Source of the DNA: 66-474 sp039923855
Lineage (GTDB): Bacteria > Pseudomonadota > Gammaproteobacteria > Xanthomonadales > Rhodanobacteraceae
Direction: 5' to 3'
NCBI GenBank assembly: GCA_039923855.1
Contig: JBDTBW010000031.1
Span: 1 to 41,604, forward strand
Length of the DNA stretch: 41,604 bases
In this document: positions 34,591-41,604 of the stretch, piece after piece
Position numbering within the stretch: position 1 is the first letter of the stretch
Layout: every line of letters begins with the position of its first letter
Made by a program: the position numbers and the translations under genes
The notes under the pieces: model-generated
Database searches by the model: none
Told to the model about the DNA's origin: nothing
What the model saw: only the letters and a program-made list of their open reading frames with translations

Positions 34591-35211
34591 ATGACCGAAG
34601 CCCCGCTGTTCTCGACCAAGCAACGCATCCTCGGCGCGGCCGAGGATTTATTCGCGAGGCACGGATTCACCGGCGCTTCCCTGCGGCAGGTCACCGCAGC
34701 CGCCAGGGTCAACCTGGCTGCGGTCAATTACCACTTCGGATCCAAGGACAAATTGATCGAGGAAGTGTTTCGCCGCCGCCTCGACGAACTCAACGCACGC
34801 CGGTTGGCCGCGCTCGCTCGCGTGACGGCAAAATCCATGGTCTCGCTGGAAGATGTGCTGGACGCCTTCATCACACCCGCGCTGGAACTGTCGCTGGATC
34901 GCAGCGGCGGCTCGGCCTTCGTGCGGGTATTGGCGCGCGCCTATGCCGAACACAACGAACATCTGCGCAAATTCCTGTCCGACAATTACGGTCATGTGCT
35001 GCACGAATTCGCCGCGGTGTTCGCCGGACTGTTGCCGCATCTGGCCAAGGAAGAATTGTATTGGCGCCTTGACATTGTCGCCGGCGCGCTGACTTATGCG
35101 ATGGCGGATTTCGGCGTGATCAAGCGGCGTGACGGACAATCGGAGCGAGATTTCCGCGAACGCGCGGCGCTTCACCTGATCCGTTTTGCCGCCGCGGGAT
35201 TGCGGGAATAA
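34591..35211 (+). CDS. TetR-family regulator, PsrA-like
   Basis: A 206-residue repressor with an N-terminal TetR helix-turn-helix (about 10-55; ASLRQVTAAARVNLAAV, then NYHFGSKDKL). The block VNLAAVNYHFGSK is shared with PsrA/FadR-type regulators that sense long-chain acyl-CoA and repress beta-oxidation genes. It lies directly upstream of a fadN-like and a fadA gene on the same strand, which supports that role. The ligand domain is only weakly conserved. There is no clear ribosome site before ATG 34591. Confidence 0.85.
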   Translation: MTEAPLFSTKQRILGAAEDLFARHGFTGASLRQVTAAARVNLAAVNYHFGSKDKLIEEVFRRRLDELNARRLAALARVTAKSMVSLEDVLDAFITPALELSLDRSGGSAFVRVLARAYAEHNEHLRKFLSDNYGHVLHEFAAVFAGLLPHLAKEELYWRLDIVAGALTYAMADFGVIKRRDGQSERDFRERAALHLIRFAAAGLRE

Positions 35212-35232
35212 AAGCGGGATTGGGCAATAGGC

Positions 35233-35291
35233 AGTTGGTAGTAGAAAGGCGCGCGCTCCTACTTCCGGCTTTCTATTTCCCACTACCAACT
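35233..35291. repeat. Intergenic hairpin repeat between the TetR gene and fadN
   Basis: AGTTGGTAGTAGAAAG (35233-35248) pairs with CTTTCT (35269-35274) and ACTACCAACT (35282-35291), giving a long interrupted stem. It is the same family as the guaB-guaA hairpin at 20244-20326, in opposite orientation. It lies 12 bases before the fadN start codon and could modulate readthrough from the regulator gene. Confidence 0.65.
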
Positions 35292-35303
35292 TCCACTCAG
35301 CCA

Positions 35304-37688
35304 ATGGAATCCAAAAACATGTCCAACAGGTTGCTGATCCGCAAGGCTGCGGTGCTGGGCGCAGGCGTGATGGGGGCGCAGATCGCAGCGCACCTCGCCA
35401 ACGCCGGCGTCGAAACCGTGTTGTTCGATCTCGCCGCGAAGGAAGGTCCGAAGAACGGCATCGCGGCGAAGGCGATCGTCAACCTAGCAAAGCTTTCGCC
35501 CGCGCCGCTGGCCAAAAAATCTCGGGCGGCCACGATTCTACCCGCCGACTACGAGGGGAATCTTGCACTCATCGACGATTGCGATCTTGTGATCGAGGCG
35601 ATCGCCGAACGGATGGATTGGAAACTCGATTTGTACATGAAGATTGCGCCGCATTTGCCGGCACGCGCGATCCTCGCCAGCAATACGTCCGGCCTGTCGA
35701 TCAACAAACTGGCCGATGCGCTGCCGGAAAACCTGCGCCACCGTTTTTGCGGCGTACACTTTTTCAATCCGCCGCGTTACATGCATCTGGTCGAGCTGAT
35801 ACCGGGCAGCAAGACGGACCCGAAACTGCTCGATGCGCTGGAAGCCTTTCTGGTTACCACGCTGGGCAAGGGCGTGATCCGCGCCAAGGACACGCCGAAC
35901 TTCATCGGCAATCGCATCGGTGTGTTCTCGATCCTGGCAACGATGCACCACATGCAAGCGTTCGAGTTGGGTTTCGATACCGTCGATGCGCTGACCGGCC
36001 CCGCGATCGGGCGCCCGAAATCGGCAACTTATCGCACCGCCGACGTGGTCGGATTGGACACCATGGCGCATGTGATCAAGACCATGGCCGACACTCTTCC
36101 GGATGATCCGTGGCACAAGTATTTCAAGGCACCGGTGTGGTTGACCGCGCTGATCGACAAAGGCGCGCTGGGCGCCAAGACCGGCGTCGGCATCTACAAG
36201 AAAGTGGGCAACGACATTTTGGTACTGGATATTGCAAAGCAGGACTATCGCTCCGCAAATCAAAACGCATCCAATGAGGTTGCCACGATTCTCGCAATCA
36301 AGAATCCTCCCGAAAAATTCGTCAAGTTGCGCGCGTCGAACGACAGCCAGGCACAGTTCCTGTGGGCGATGTTCCGGGACCTTTTCCATTACAGCGCGTA
36401 TCACTTGCGCGACATTGCCGAAACCGCGCGCGATGTGGATTTTGCGATCCGCTGGGGTTACGGCTGGAAGCTCGGGCCGTTCGAAACCTGGCAAGCCGCG
36501 GGCTGGCAGCAAGTCGCGCAGTGGATCACGGAAGATATCGTGGCCGGCAAGGCGATGAGCGACGCGCCGCTGCCGGCTTGGGTCGCGGATGGACGCAAAG
36601 GCGTCCACCATGCGGACGGCTCCTGGTCGCCGGAAGCCAATCGCGATCTGCCGCGTTCGAGCGCGCCGGTCTACAAACGGCAATTGTTCCCCGACGCGCT
36701 GCTCGGCGAAAAGTTCGACAGCGGCACCACACAGTACGAAAACGATGGTGTACGCCTGTGGCATCTGGGCGACGACATCGGCATCGTATCGTTCAAGACC
36801 AAGATGCATACGGTCAACGACGCCGTGCTCGACGGGTTGCAACGCGCGGTCGAGGAATCGGAGAGGAATTTCAAGGCGATGGTGCTGTGGCAGCACGGCG
36901 TCCCGTTTTCCGTGGGCGCCGATCTGAAGGGCATGATGGGCCTGCTGCAAACCGGCAAGCTCGCGCAACTCGAATCGATGATCGCCAACTTCCAGGCGAC
37001 CAGCATGAAGCTGAAATACTCGTTGGTGCCGGTCGTCGCCGCGGTGCGCGGCATCGCGTTTGGCGGCGGCTGCGAACTCCAGATGCATTCCGCGCGCACG
37101 GTTGCCACGCTGGAAAGCTACATCGGGCTGGTGGAGGCCGGTGTCGGTCTGCTGCCGGCCGGCGGTGGTCTGAAAGAGATCGCGTTGCGCTGCTCGCAAC
37201 AGGCGCTGGACAACGATCCGTTTCCGCGGATCAAGCAACGCTTCGAAGTGCCGGCAATGGCCAAGGTGTCGGGCTCTGCATTGGAGGCGAAACAGATGGG
37301 TCTGCTGCGTGAATCTGATGTGATTGTGTTCAACGCGTTCGAGTTGTTGTACGTGGCCAAGAACATCGCCGCCTTGCTGGCTGAATCGGGTTGGCGTCCG
37401 CCGCTGCCACCGCGTGACATCACGGTGGCTGGCGATGTCGGTACCGCGACGATCAAGGCGCAACTGGTCAACATGCTGGCCGGCCATTTCATTTCCGAGC
37501 ACGATAACGAAATCGCCAGCCGTATCGCCGACACCTTGTGCGGCGGCGATATCGAGCGCGGATCGCTGGTCGACGAGCAATGGCTGCTCGATCTGGAACG
37601 CCGGCATTTCATCGAACTGGCGCAAATGCCGAAAACCCGGGAGCGCATTGCACACACGCTGGCTACTGGAAAACCGTTGCGCAATTGA
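35304..37688 (+). CDS. 3-hydroxyacyl-CoA dehydrogenase / enoyl-CoA hydratase, FadN-type domain order
   Basis: Bifunctional beta-oxidation enzyme: hydrates enoyl-CoA and oxidises L-3-hydroxyacyl-CoA with NAD+. The 794-residue protein has the dehydrogenase first (Rossmann GAGVMG 19-24; HFFNPPRYMHLVELI; a second helical dehydrogenase domain to about 450). The hydratase/crotonase domain follows at about 490-760 (oxyanion GIAFGGGCELQMH; VEAGVGLLPAGGG with the catalytic-type glutamate). E. coli FadB and FadJ have the reverse order, so this is of the FadN (YusL) type. ATG 35304 is preferred; ATG 35319 is also open, and the frame upstream is repeat. The thiolase gene downstream completes the cycle. 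Confidence 0.92.
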   Translation: MESKNMSNRLLIRKAAVLGAGVMGAQIAAHLANAGVETVLFDLAAKEGPKNGIAAKAIVNLAKLSPAPLAKKSRAATILPADYEGNLALIDDCDLVIEAIAERMDWKLDLYMKIAPHLPARAILASNTSGLSINKLADALPENLRHRFCGVHFFNPPRYMHLVELIPGSKTDPKLLDALEAFLVTTLGKGVIRAKDTPNFIGNRIGVFSILATMHHMQAFELGFDTVDALTGPAIGRPKSATYRTADVVGLDTMAHVIKTMADTLPDDPWHKYFKAPVWLTALIDKGALGAKTGVGIYKKVGNDILVLDIAKQDYRSANQNASNEVATILAIKNPPEKFVKLRASNDSQAQFLWAMFRDLFHYSAYHLRDIAETARDVDFAIRWGYGWKLGPFETWQAAGWQQVAQWITEDIVAGKAMSDAPLPAWVADGRKGVHHADGSWSPEANRDLPRSSAPVYKRQLFPDALLGEKFDSGTTQYENDGVRLWHLGDDIGIVSFKTKMHTVNDAVLDGLQRAVEESERNFKAMVLWQHGVPFSVGADLKGMMGLLQTGKLAQLESMIANFQATSMKLKYSLVPVVAAVRGIAFGGGCELQMHSARTVATLESYIGLVEAGVGLLPAGGGLKEIALRCSQQALDNDPFPRIKQRFEVPAMAKVSGSALEAKQMGLLRESDVIVFNAFELLYVAKNIAALLAESGWRPPLPPRDITVAGDVGTATIKAQLVNMLAGHFISEHDNEIASRIADTLCGGDIERGSLVDEQWLLDLERRHFIELAQMPKTRERIAHTLATGKPLRN

Positions 37689-37748
37689 GTACAGGATGCA
37701 CTCATCCCGGACAGCACATGATGTGCGTTGATCCGGGATCCATTTATG

Positions 37749-37827
37749 GTCCGCAAATGGACGCAAATAAACGCGAATAGATCAAAGAGCTTTGCTTCAT
37801 TTGCGTACTTTGCGCTTATCCGCGGAC
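37749..37827. repeat. Imperfect inverted repeat between fadN and fadA
   Basis: GTCCGC (37749-37754) and GCGGAC (37822-37827) bound a stretch with matching interior blocks such as GCAAATGGACGCAAAT and ATTTGCGTACTTTGCG. A run of seven T follows at 37832. It may be a dispersed intergenic repeat of a third type, or an attenuator in the operon. Confidence 0.45.
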
Positions 37828-37850
37828 TGGCGTTTTTTTGGAGATTCCAA

Positions 37851-39047
37851 ATGACCCGTCAAATCCAGGAGGCCTACATCGTCGCGGTCAAGCGCACGCC
37901 GGTCGGCAAGGCGCCGCGCGGCGTGTTCCGCAACACACGGCCCGACGATCTGCTCGCGCACGTGCTGCGCGAAACGCTGGAGCAATGCGCCGGCATCGAT
38001 CCCGCGCGCATCGCCGACGTGGTGATCGGCTGTGCGATGCCCGAAGCCGAGCAAGGCATGAACGTGGCGCGCATCGGCGCATTGCTTGCCGGGCTGCCGG
38101 ACAGCGTGCCCGGCATGACCATCAACCGTTTCTGCTCATCCGGTGTGCAAGCCGTCGCCACCGCGGCGGATAGCATCCGCCTGGGCGAGGCCGATCTGAT
38201 GTTCGCGGGCGGCACCGAATCGATGAGCATGGTGCCGATGATGGGACACAAAGTTGCGATGAATCCCGCGATCTTCACCGACGAGAATATCGGCATCGCC
38301 TACGGCATGGGTATCACCGCCGAGAACGTCGCCTCGCGATGGAAGATCACACGCGAACAACAGGATGCTTTCGCGCTGCACAGCCACCAACGCGCATTGG
38401 CTGCGCAGGCCAACGGAGAGTTCGACGACGAGATCGCCCCCTACCCGCTCGACGACCGTTATCCCGATCTCGCGACGCACGGCGTGATCGAGGATCGCCG
38501 CTTGATCGATACCGACGAAGGCCCGCGTCGCGACACGAGCGCCGAGGCGTTGGCGAAATTGAAGCCCGTATTCAAGCACGGCGGCAGCGTCACCGCCGGC
38601 AACTCCTCGCAGATGTCCGACGGCGCAGGCGCGGTGCTGTTGGCCAGCGAACGCGCGATCAAGGAATACGGCCTCACGCCGCTGGCGCGTTTCGTCGGAT
38701 ATTCGGTTGCCGGCGTGACGCCCGAGATCATGGGCATCGGCCCGAAAGAGGCAATCCCGAAAGCGCTCGCGCAAACCGGCATCAAACAGGATCAACTCGA
38801 CTGGATCGAATTGAACGAAGCCTTCGCCGCACAGTCATTGGCGGTCATCCAGGATTTGCATCTCGATCCGGCCAAGATCAATCCTCTCGGCGGTGCGATC
38901 GCCCTTGGTCACCCGCTCGGCGCCACCGGCGCGATCCGCGTCGCCACGTTGGTGCACGGCCTGCGCCGCCGCAAACAGAAATACGGCATGGTCACGATGT
39001 GCATCGGCACCGGCATGGGTGCGGCGGGAATTTTCGAAGCGCTGTGA
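37851..39047 (+). CDS. fadA: Acetyl-CoA acyltransferase (3-ketoacyl-CoA thiolase)
   Basis: Cleaves 3-ketoacyl-CoA with CoA in the last step of beta-oxidation. The 398-residue protein has the nucleophile C95 in NRFCSSGVQA, ELNEAFA, the catalytic histidine in ALGHPLGATGA and the second cysteine in CIGTGMGAAG. GGAG 9 bases before ATG 37851 fixes the start; the frame is open from 37728 through repeat sequence. It pairs with the FadN-type gene upstream. It is convergent with the peroxiredoxin gene. Confidence 0.96.
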   Translation: MTRQIQEAYIVAVKRTPVGKAPRGVFRNTRPDDLLAHVLRETLEQCAGIDPARIADVVIGCAMPEAEQGMNVARIGALLAGLPDSVPGMTINRFCSSGVQAVATAADSIRLGEADLMFAGGTESMSMVPMMGHKVAMNPAIFTDENIGIAYGMGITAENVASRWKITREQQDAFALHSHQRALAAQANGEFDDEIAPYPLDDRYPDLATHGVIEDRRLIDTDEGPRRDTSAEALAKLKPVFKHGGSVTAGNSSQMSDGAGAVLLASERAIKEYGLTPLARFVGYSVAGVTPEIMGIGPKEAIPKALAQTGIKQDQLDWIELNEAFAAQSLAVIQDLHLDPAKINPLGGAIALGHPLGATGAIRVATLVHGLRRRKQKYGMVTMCIGTGMGAAGIFEAL

Positions 39048-39084
39048 GCCGTCGTCGCGTGAATGCGGCAAGCCCGTATAAAAA

Positions 39085-39600
39085 TCAGGCTTCGCCGCGC
39101 GCGGGATAATCCTTCTTGATCACGAAATCGATGCCCCCCACCATCTCCTCGAGTTTGGGACGTCCGAACGGCATCGAATTGATTGCGACGTAATAAAGCG
39201 TGCCGTCGGGGCGCACCAGAAACAGCCCCGGCTCGCAGAACTGCGGAGTTTCCTTTTCCGAAACCGCCTTGGAGATATAAAGTCCCCAGCTTCTGGCGGT
39301 TTCGATGCTCAAGCCGTAACCGATTTCCAGATGTTCGATGCCCCACTCGTCATGTGCCTTGCGCGCACGATCGAGGGGATCGCAACTGACCGCCAACACC
39401 CCCACGCCACGATCGGCGAATTGATCCAGCAACCGATCCAACTCGGCGACGTACTTGGCGCACACCGGGCAATGCAGGCCGCGATAAAACACGATCATGG
39501 TGAAGCGCTCGCGCTTTTGATCGCCCAAGCGCCAAGTTTTTCCCGCCAGGGTTTCGACTTCCAGCGCCGGGGCATTCTGATTGGGAAGCGTATGCGACAT
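39085..39600 (-). CDS. Peroxiredoxin-like (AhpC/TSA family) protein
   Basis: A 171-residue thioredoxin-fold protein with the redox motif GLHCPVC (C44, C47) where typical peroxiredoxins have a single peroxidatic cysteine in PxxxTxxC. The CxxC arrangement suggests a thiol-dependent reductase or an atypical peroxiredoxin. Other blocks are VLAVSCDPLDRA and GLFLVRPDGTLYY. GGAG upstream supports ATG 39600. There is no signal peptide, so it is cytosolic. Substrate is unknown. Confidence 0.87.
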   Translation of the reverse strand: MSHTLPNQNAPALEVETLAGKTWRLGDQKRERFTMIVFYRGLHCPVCAKYVAELDRLLDQFADRGVGVLAVSCDPLDRARKAHDEWGIEHLEIGYGLSIETARSWGLYISKAVSEKETPQFCEPGLFLVRPDGTLYYVAINSMPFGRPKLEEMVGGIDFVIKKDYPARGEA

Positions 39601-39738
39601 GCGGATCTCCTTGTCGGCTTGGTTGCAGAATGACCCGACCGGTGTGAAAACGCGGTGGATTCCGACCACGCACGGCAGGCATCGCCCTGCATGGAGCCCC
39701 GTTCTTGCCGGCTTTGATCACATGGCGCGACGCGCGCG

Positions 39739-41424
39739 TTATCGGCCCGATCTGCCGGGCGCGGGGTTCCTGTCCAACCGATATTCGAATACCGGTTCCA
39801 GCCGCGGATGCGCATTGTCTCCCGGCAGACTTTTTTCGAAACGTATCGAAGCCTTGCGGCCTTCCATTTCCAGTATCGCGACCTGGTTGTCGAACCATGG
39901 CTTGTCGTGGCATAGCCGCCAATGCACCTCTGGCGGCTTTATGCCTGCCAGACGAGCGACAGTTTTTGCGAGCGTCGCAACGGACCTGTACCAACTGGCG
40001 CGCATCACCCGCCGATCGTCCGCATCCAGCGGATTGCGGAACGGCGAACACACGGCTTGGTAGACCGCGCTTTTGATCGGCGTGCCGGGAAACGTGGCTT
40101 CGGCGAGATACACGTGATGCACGTCACCCGACAGCACGGTGAGCGTGGACGGCGCGCGTCCGCATTCACCGGTGGCGACGCTGCGGATGAGCCTGACAAT
40201 GCGCCGGAACGAGGCCTCGAAAGCACTCCAGTGTTCCAGATCGAGCTTGCGGCGGATGTTCTCGCCACGCCGAGCCATCCATCCGCCCCACGCGCCGGCG
40301 CAGACCGCTTCGTTCCAGGCCTCCAGATAATGCAGCGCGTGGCCCAGCAGGATCGGCAGCGAGGTGCCGAGCAGCAGATGATCGTAATCGCCGCGCACAT
40401 GCTGTTCGATCCATTGCCATTCGCTTTCGTCCAGCATGTCGCGGCGGCCCGCGCCGAGTATCCGGCCCGCCCTGGAATCCACGATCAGCAATCGCACGGC
40501 GCCGAAATCGCGATGGAAACTCCAGTGATAGCTGTCGGGATGCCGATCCGCGTTGAAGGCGAATTCGCGCAATCGCGGACCCATGTCGGCGCCGTGGCCG
40601 GACCGCTGGACCTGTTGGAACAAAGGGTCCTGGTGCAACTCATCCGGCGACAGATTACCCAGATGCTGATAGATCCAGTACGACATGAACGCGCCGACGA
40701 TGCGCTTGTCCCACCATTTCGTCGCGCGCATTTCGTGTACCCAGGACGCCGAGATGTTCCAGTCGTCATTGACATCGTGGTCGTCGAAGATCATCGCACT
40801 CGGCAAAGTCGACAACAGCCAGCGGATCTCCGGCTGTCCCCATGAATCCCGGTACAAGCGCGTATATTCCTCGAAGTCCCCGATTTCCTCGCCGGGAGGC
40901 TGCTCGGTATCGCGGCGTGCGCGGATGAACTCGGCCACCGTCGGCGAGACTTCGTCGGCATACATCTGATCGCCGATCATGATCAGCGCATGCGGCCATT
41001 GTTCGGCGGGTTGAGTGCCCATGCGAAGCGTAAGCGCACGCAGCGCGTCGATTTCGAACCCGTGTTGCTCGTCTTCGGCGTGCGTCAGGGTATAAGGCGG
41101 CTCGTGCGGCATCGCCACGCGGCAGGATCCGAACGCGATCCGCAGCGGCTCGCCCGCATCGAAGGTGCGGATGACGCTGGCCGGAAACCGCGAGTCCGGT
41201 TGCGGCCAGACTTGAATGCCGTCGAGTTGAACCTCGTAGCTATAGCTGCGCGCCGGCTCGAGGCCGGTCATGTGCACCAGCGCATAGTGATGGCCTTCCA
41301 CCTCGAAGGTCGGCTCGCGGTGGCCGAGGATTTTCACCTCGCAGGCCCGATCGGCTTCAACCCAGACCGTGGCTTCGGTCTTGCCGACATAACGCAGGAT
41401 AGGACCCAGTAACAAAGCCGGCAA
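39739..41424 (-). CDS. PhoD-like alkaline phosphatase / metallophosphatase family protein
   Basis: A PhoD-type metallophosphatase domain protein of 561 residues. Metal-site motifs are FGSCR, MIGDQMYADE, FDDHDVNDDW and LSGDVHHVY; an N-terminal fibronectin-like region (LLGPILRYVGKTEATVW) precedes them. There is no evident Tat signal, so it may be cytosolic, unlike classic PhoD. The start is placed at TTG 41424, because AAGGA lies 8-9 bases upstream and the protein then begins with the family's PALLLGP. The frame is open to GTG 41496, but that codon overlaps the stop of an IS630 transposase, so it is probably spurious. Confidence 0.82.
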   Translation of the reverse strand: MPALLLGPILRYVGKTEATVWVEADRACEVKILGHREPTFEVEGHHYALVHMTGLEPARSYSYEVQLDGIQVWPQPDSRFPASVIRTFDAGEPLRIAFGSCRVAMPHEPPYTLTHAEDEQHGFEIDALRALTLRMGTQPAEQWPHALIMIGDQMYADEVSPTVAEFIRARRDTEQPPGEEIGDFEEYTRLYRDSWGQPEIRWLLSTLPSAMIFDDHDVNDDWNISASWVHEMRATKWWDKRIVGAFMSYWIYQHLGNLSPDELHQDPLFQQVQRSGHGADMGPRLREFAFNADRHPDSYHWSFHRDFGAVRLLIVDSRAGRILGAGRRDMLDESEWQWIEQHVRGDYDHLLLGTSLPILLGHALHYLEAWNEAVCAGAWGGWMARRGENIRRKLDLEHWSAFEASFRRIVRLIRSVATGECGRAPSTLTVLSGDVHHVYLAEATFPGTPIKSAVYQAVCSPFRNPLDADDRRVMRASWYRSVATLAKTVARLAGIKPPEVHWRLCHDKPWFDNQVAILEMEGRKASIRFEKSLPGDNAHPRLEPVFEYRLDRNPAPGRSGR

Positions 41425-41492
41425 TGCAATATTCCTTTTGCGGACCGCGGCGCGCGGGCGACGCACGCCATCGCGGACACTAGTGTAGTGCT

Positions 41493-41604
41493 TCACGCTG
41501 TTTGAGCCATTTTATCCAGGGTGTTTCTGGCGCGCATGACTTTCTGCAAGATGTCGCTGGCTTTGGCCGTCCAGACGAACGGCTTGGGATTTTTGTTGTA
41601 AGCG
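41493..41604 (-). mobile_element. 3' end of an IS630-family insertion sequence (continues past the window)
   Basis: The last 36 codons of a transposase and its TGA (41495-41493) read on the minus strand, with the ending KPFVWTAKASDILQKVMRAR typical of IS630 family C-termini. The element continues to the right. The IS end is probably near the TA at 41481-41482, within the palindrome ACACTAGTGT (41477-41486); IS630 elements insert at TA. It lies just upstream of the PhoD-like gene and may have replaced its promoter. Confidence 0.7.

Noticed and set aside
35538..37766. 742-codon open frame on the minus strand opposite the fadN-like gene
   Set aside because: No recognisable motifs, and exactly antisense to a gene with full family signatures; high-GC codon bias creates such frames.
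39048..39084. Bidirectional terminator between fadA and the peroxiredoxin gene
   Set aside because: Only a 5-6 bp stem with a long A/T loop; no T-run in the right place.

Overview
The window reads as GC-rich chromosome of a gammaproteobacterium, most likely order Xanthomonadales (Rhodanobacteraceae-like). The reasons are the ndk-rlmN-pilF-rodZ-yfgM-bamB-der gene order, a VC1465/XafT-type satellite phage protein, a PsrA-like TetR regulator beside beta-oxidation genes, and intergenic hairpin repeats. Species assignment is inference. No tRNA, rRNA or CRISPR array was seen.

Layout. 1-11324: a divergent 6-phosphogluconate dehydrogenase (cut by the window edge) and a tightly coupled operon of a GH94-type glucan phosphorylase-like protein, zwf, a HAD phosphatase, tal, pgi and pgm. 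Together they could turn glucose 1-phosphate into glucose 6-phosphate and feed the oxidative and non-oxidative pentose phosphate pathway. 11351-15393: an ECF42-type stress module (VOC protein, YCII/DGPF protein, sigma factor with a long C-terminal extension, exported TPR protein). Two identical TGTCGA-N17-CGTCG promoter-like sites mark its VOC and TPR genes. 15394-18084: a 2,011-bp satellite element (HUH Rep, XafT-like Xer activator, one small ORF) in tandem with a decayed copy. The two copies meet and end at dif-like sites, and the att site lies inside the 5' end of xafT. 18118-21847: tadA, guaA and guaB on the minus strand. 21891-23999: a lipoprotein, a hicB-hicA pair whose toxin gene has lost its stop, folD and a DUF1244 gene. 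24017-28990: moeB, moeA, mobA and der on the minus strand, with a 288-bp MITE-like element between mobA and moeA. 29020-34344: bamB, yfgM, rodZ, pilF, rlmN and ndk, mostly overlapping, without the usual ispG-hisS between rodZ and yfgM. 34530-39047: a PsrA-like regulator with a palindromic operator, a FadN-type bifunctional beta-oxidation enzyme and a thiolase. 39085-41604: a peroxiredoxin-like protein, a PhoD-type phosphatase and the 3' end of an IS630-family transposase.

The most unusual region is the satellite element. Recombination between its two att copies would release a circle in which xafT regains an in-frame ATG, placed 26 bases upstream of the junction and overlapping the small ORF's stop codon. 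In the chromosomal right-hand copy that ATG is replaced by host sequence. Integration could therefore switch expression of the element's own recombination activator. This is a model read from sequence and is untested.
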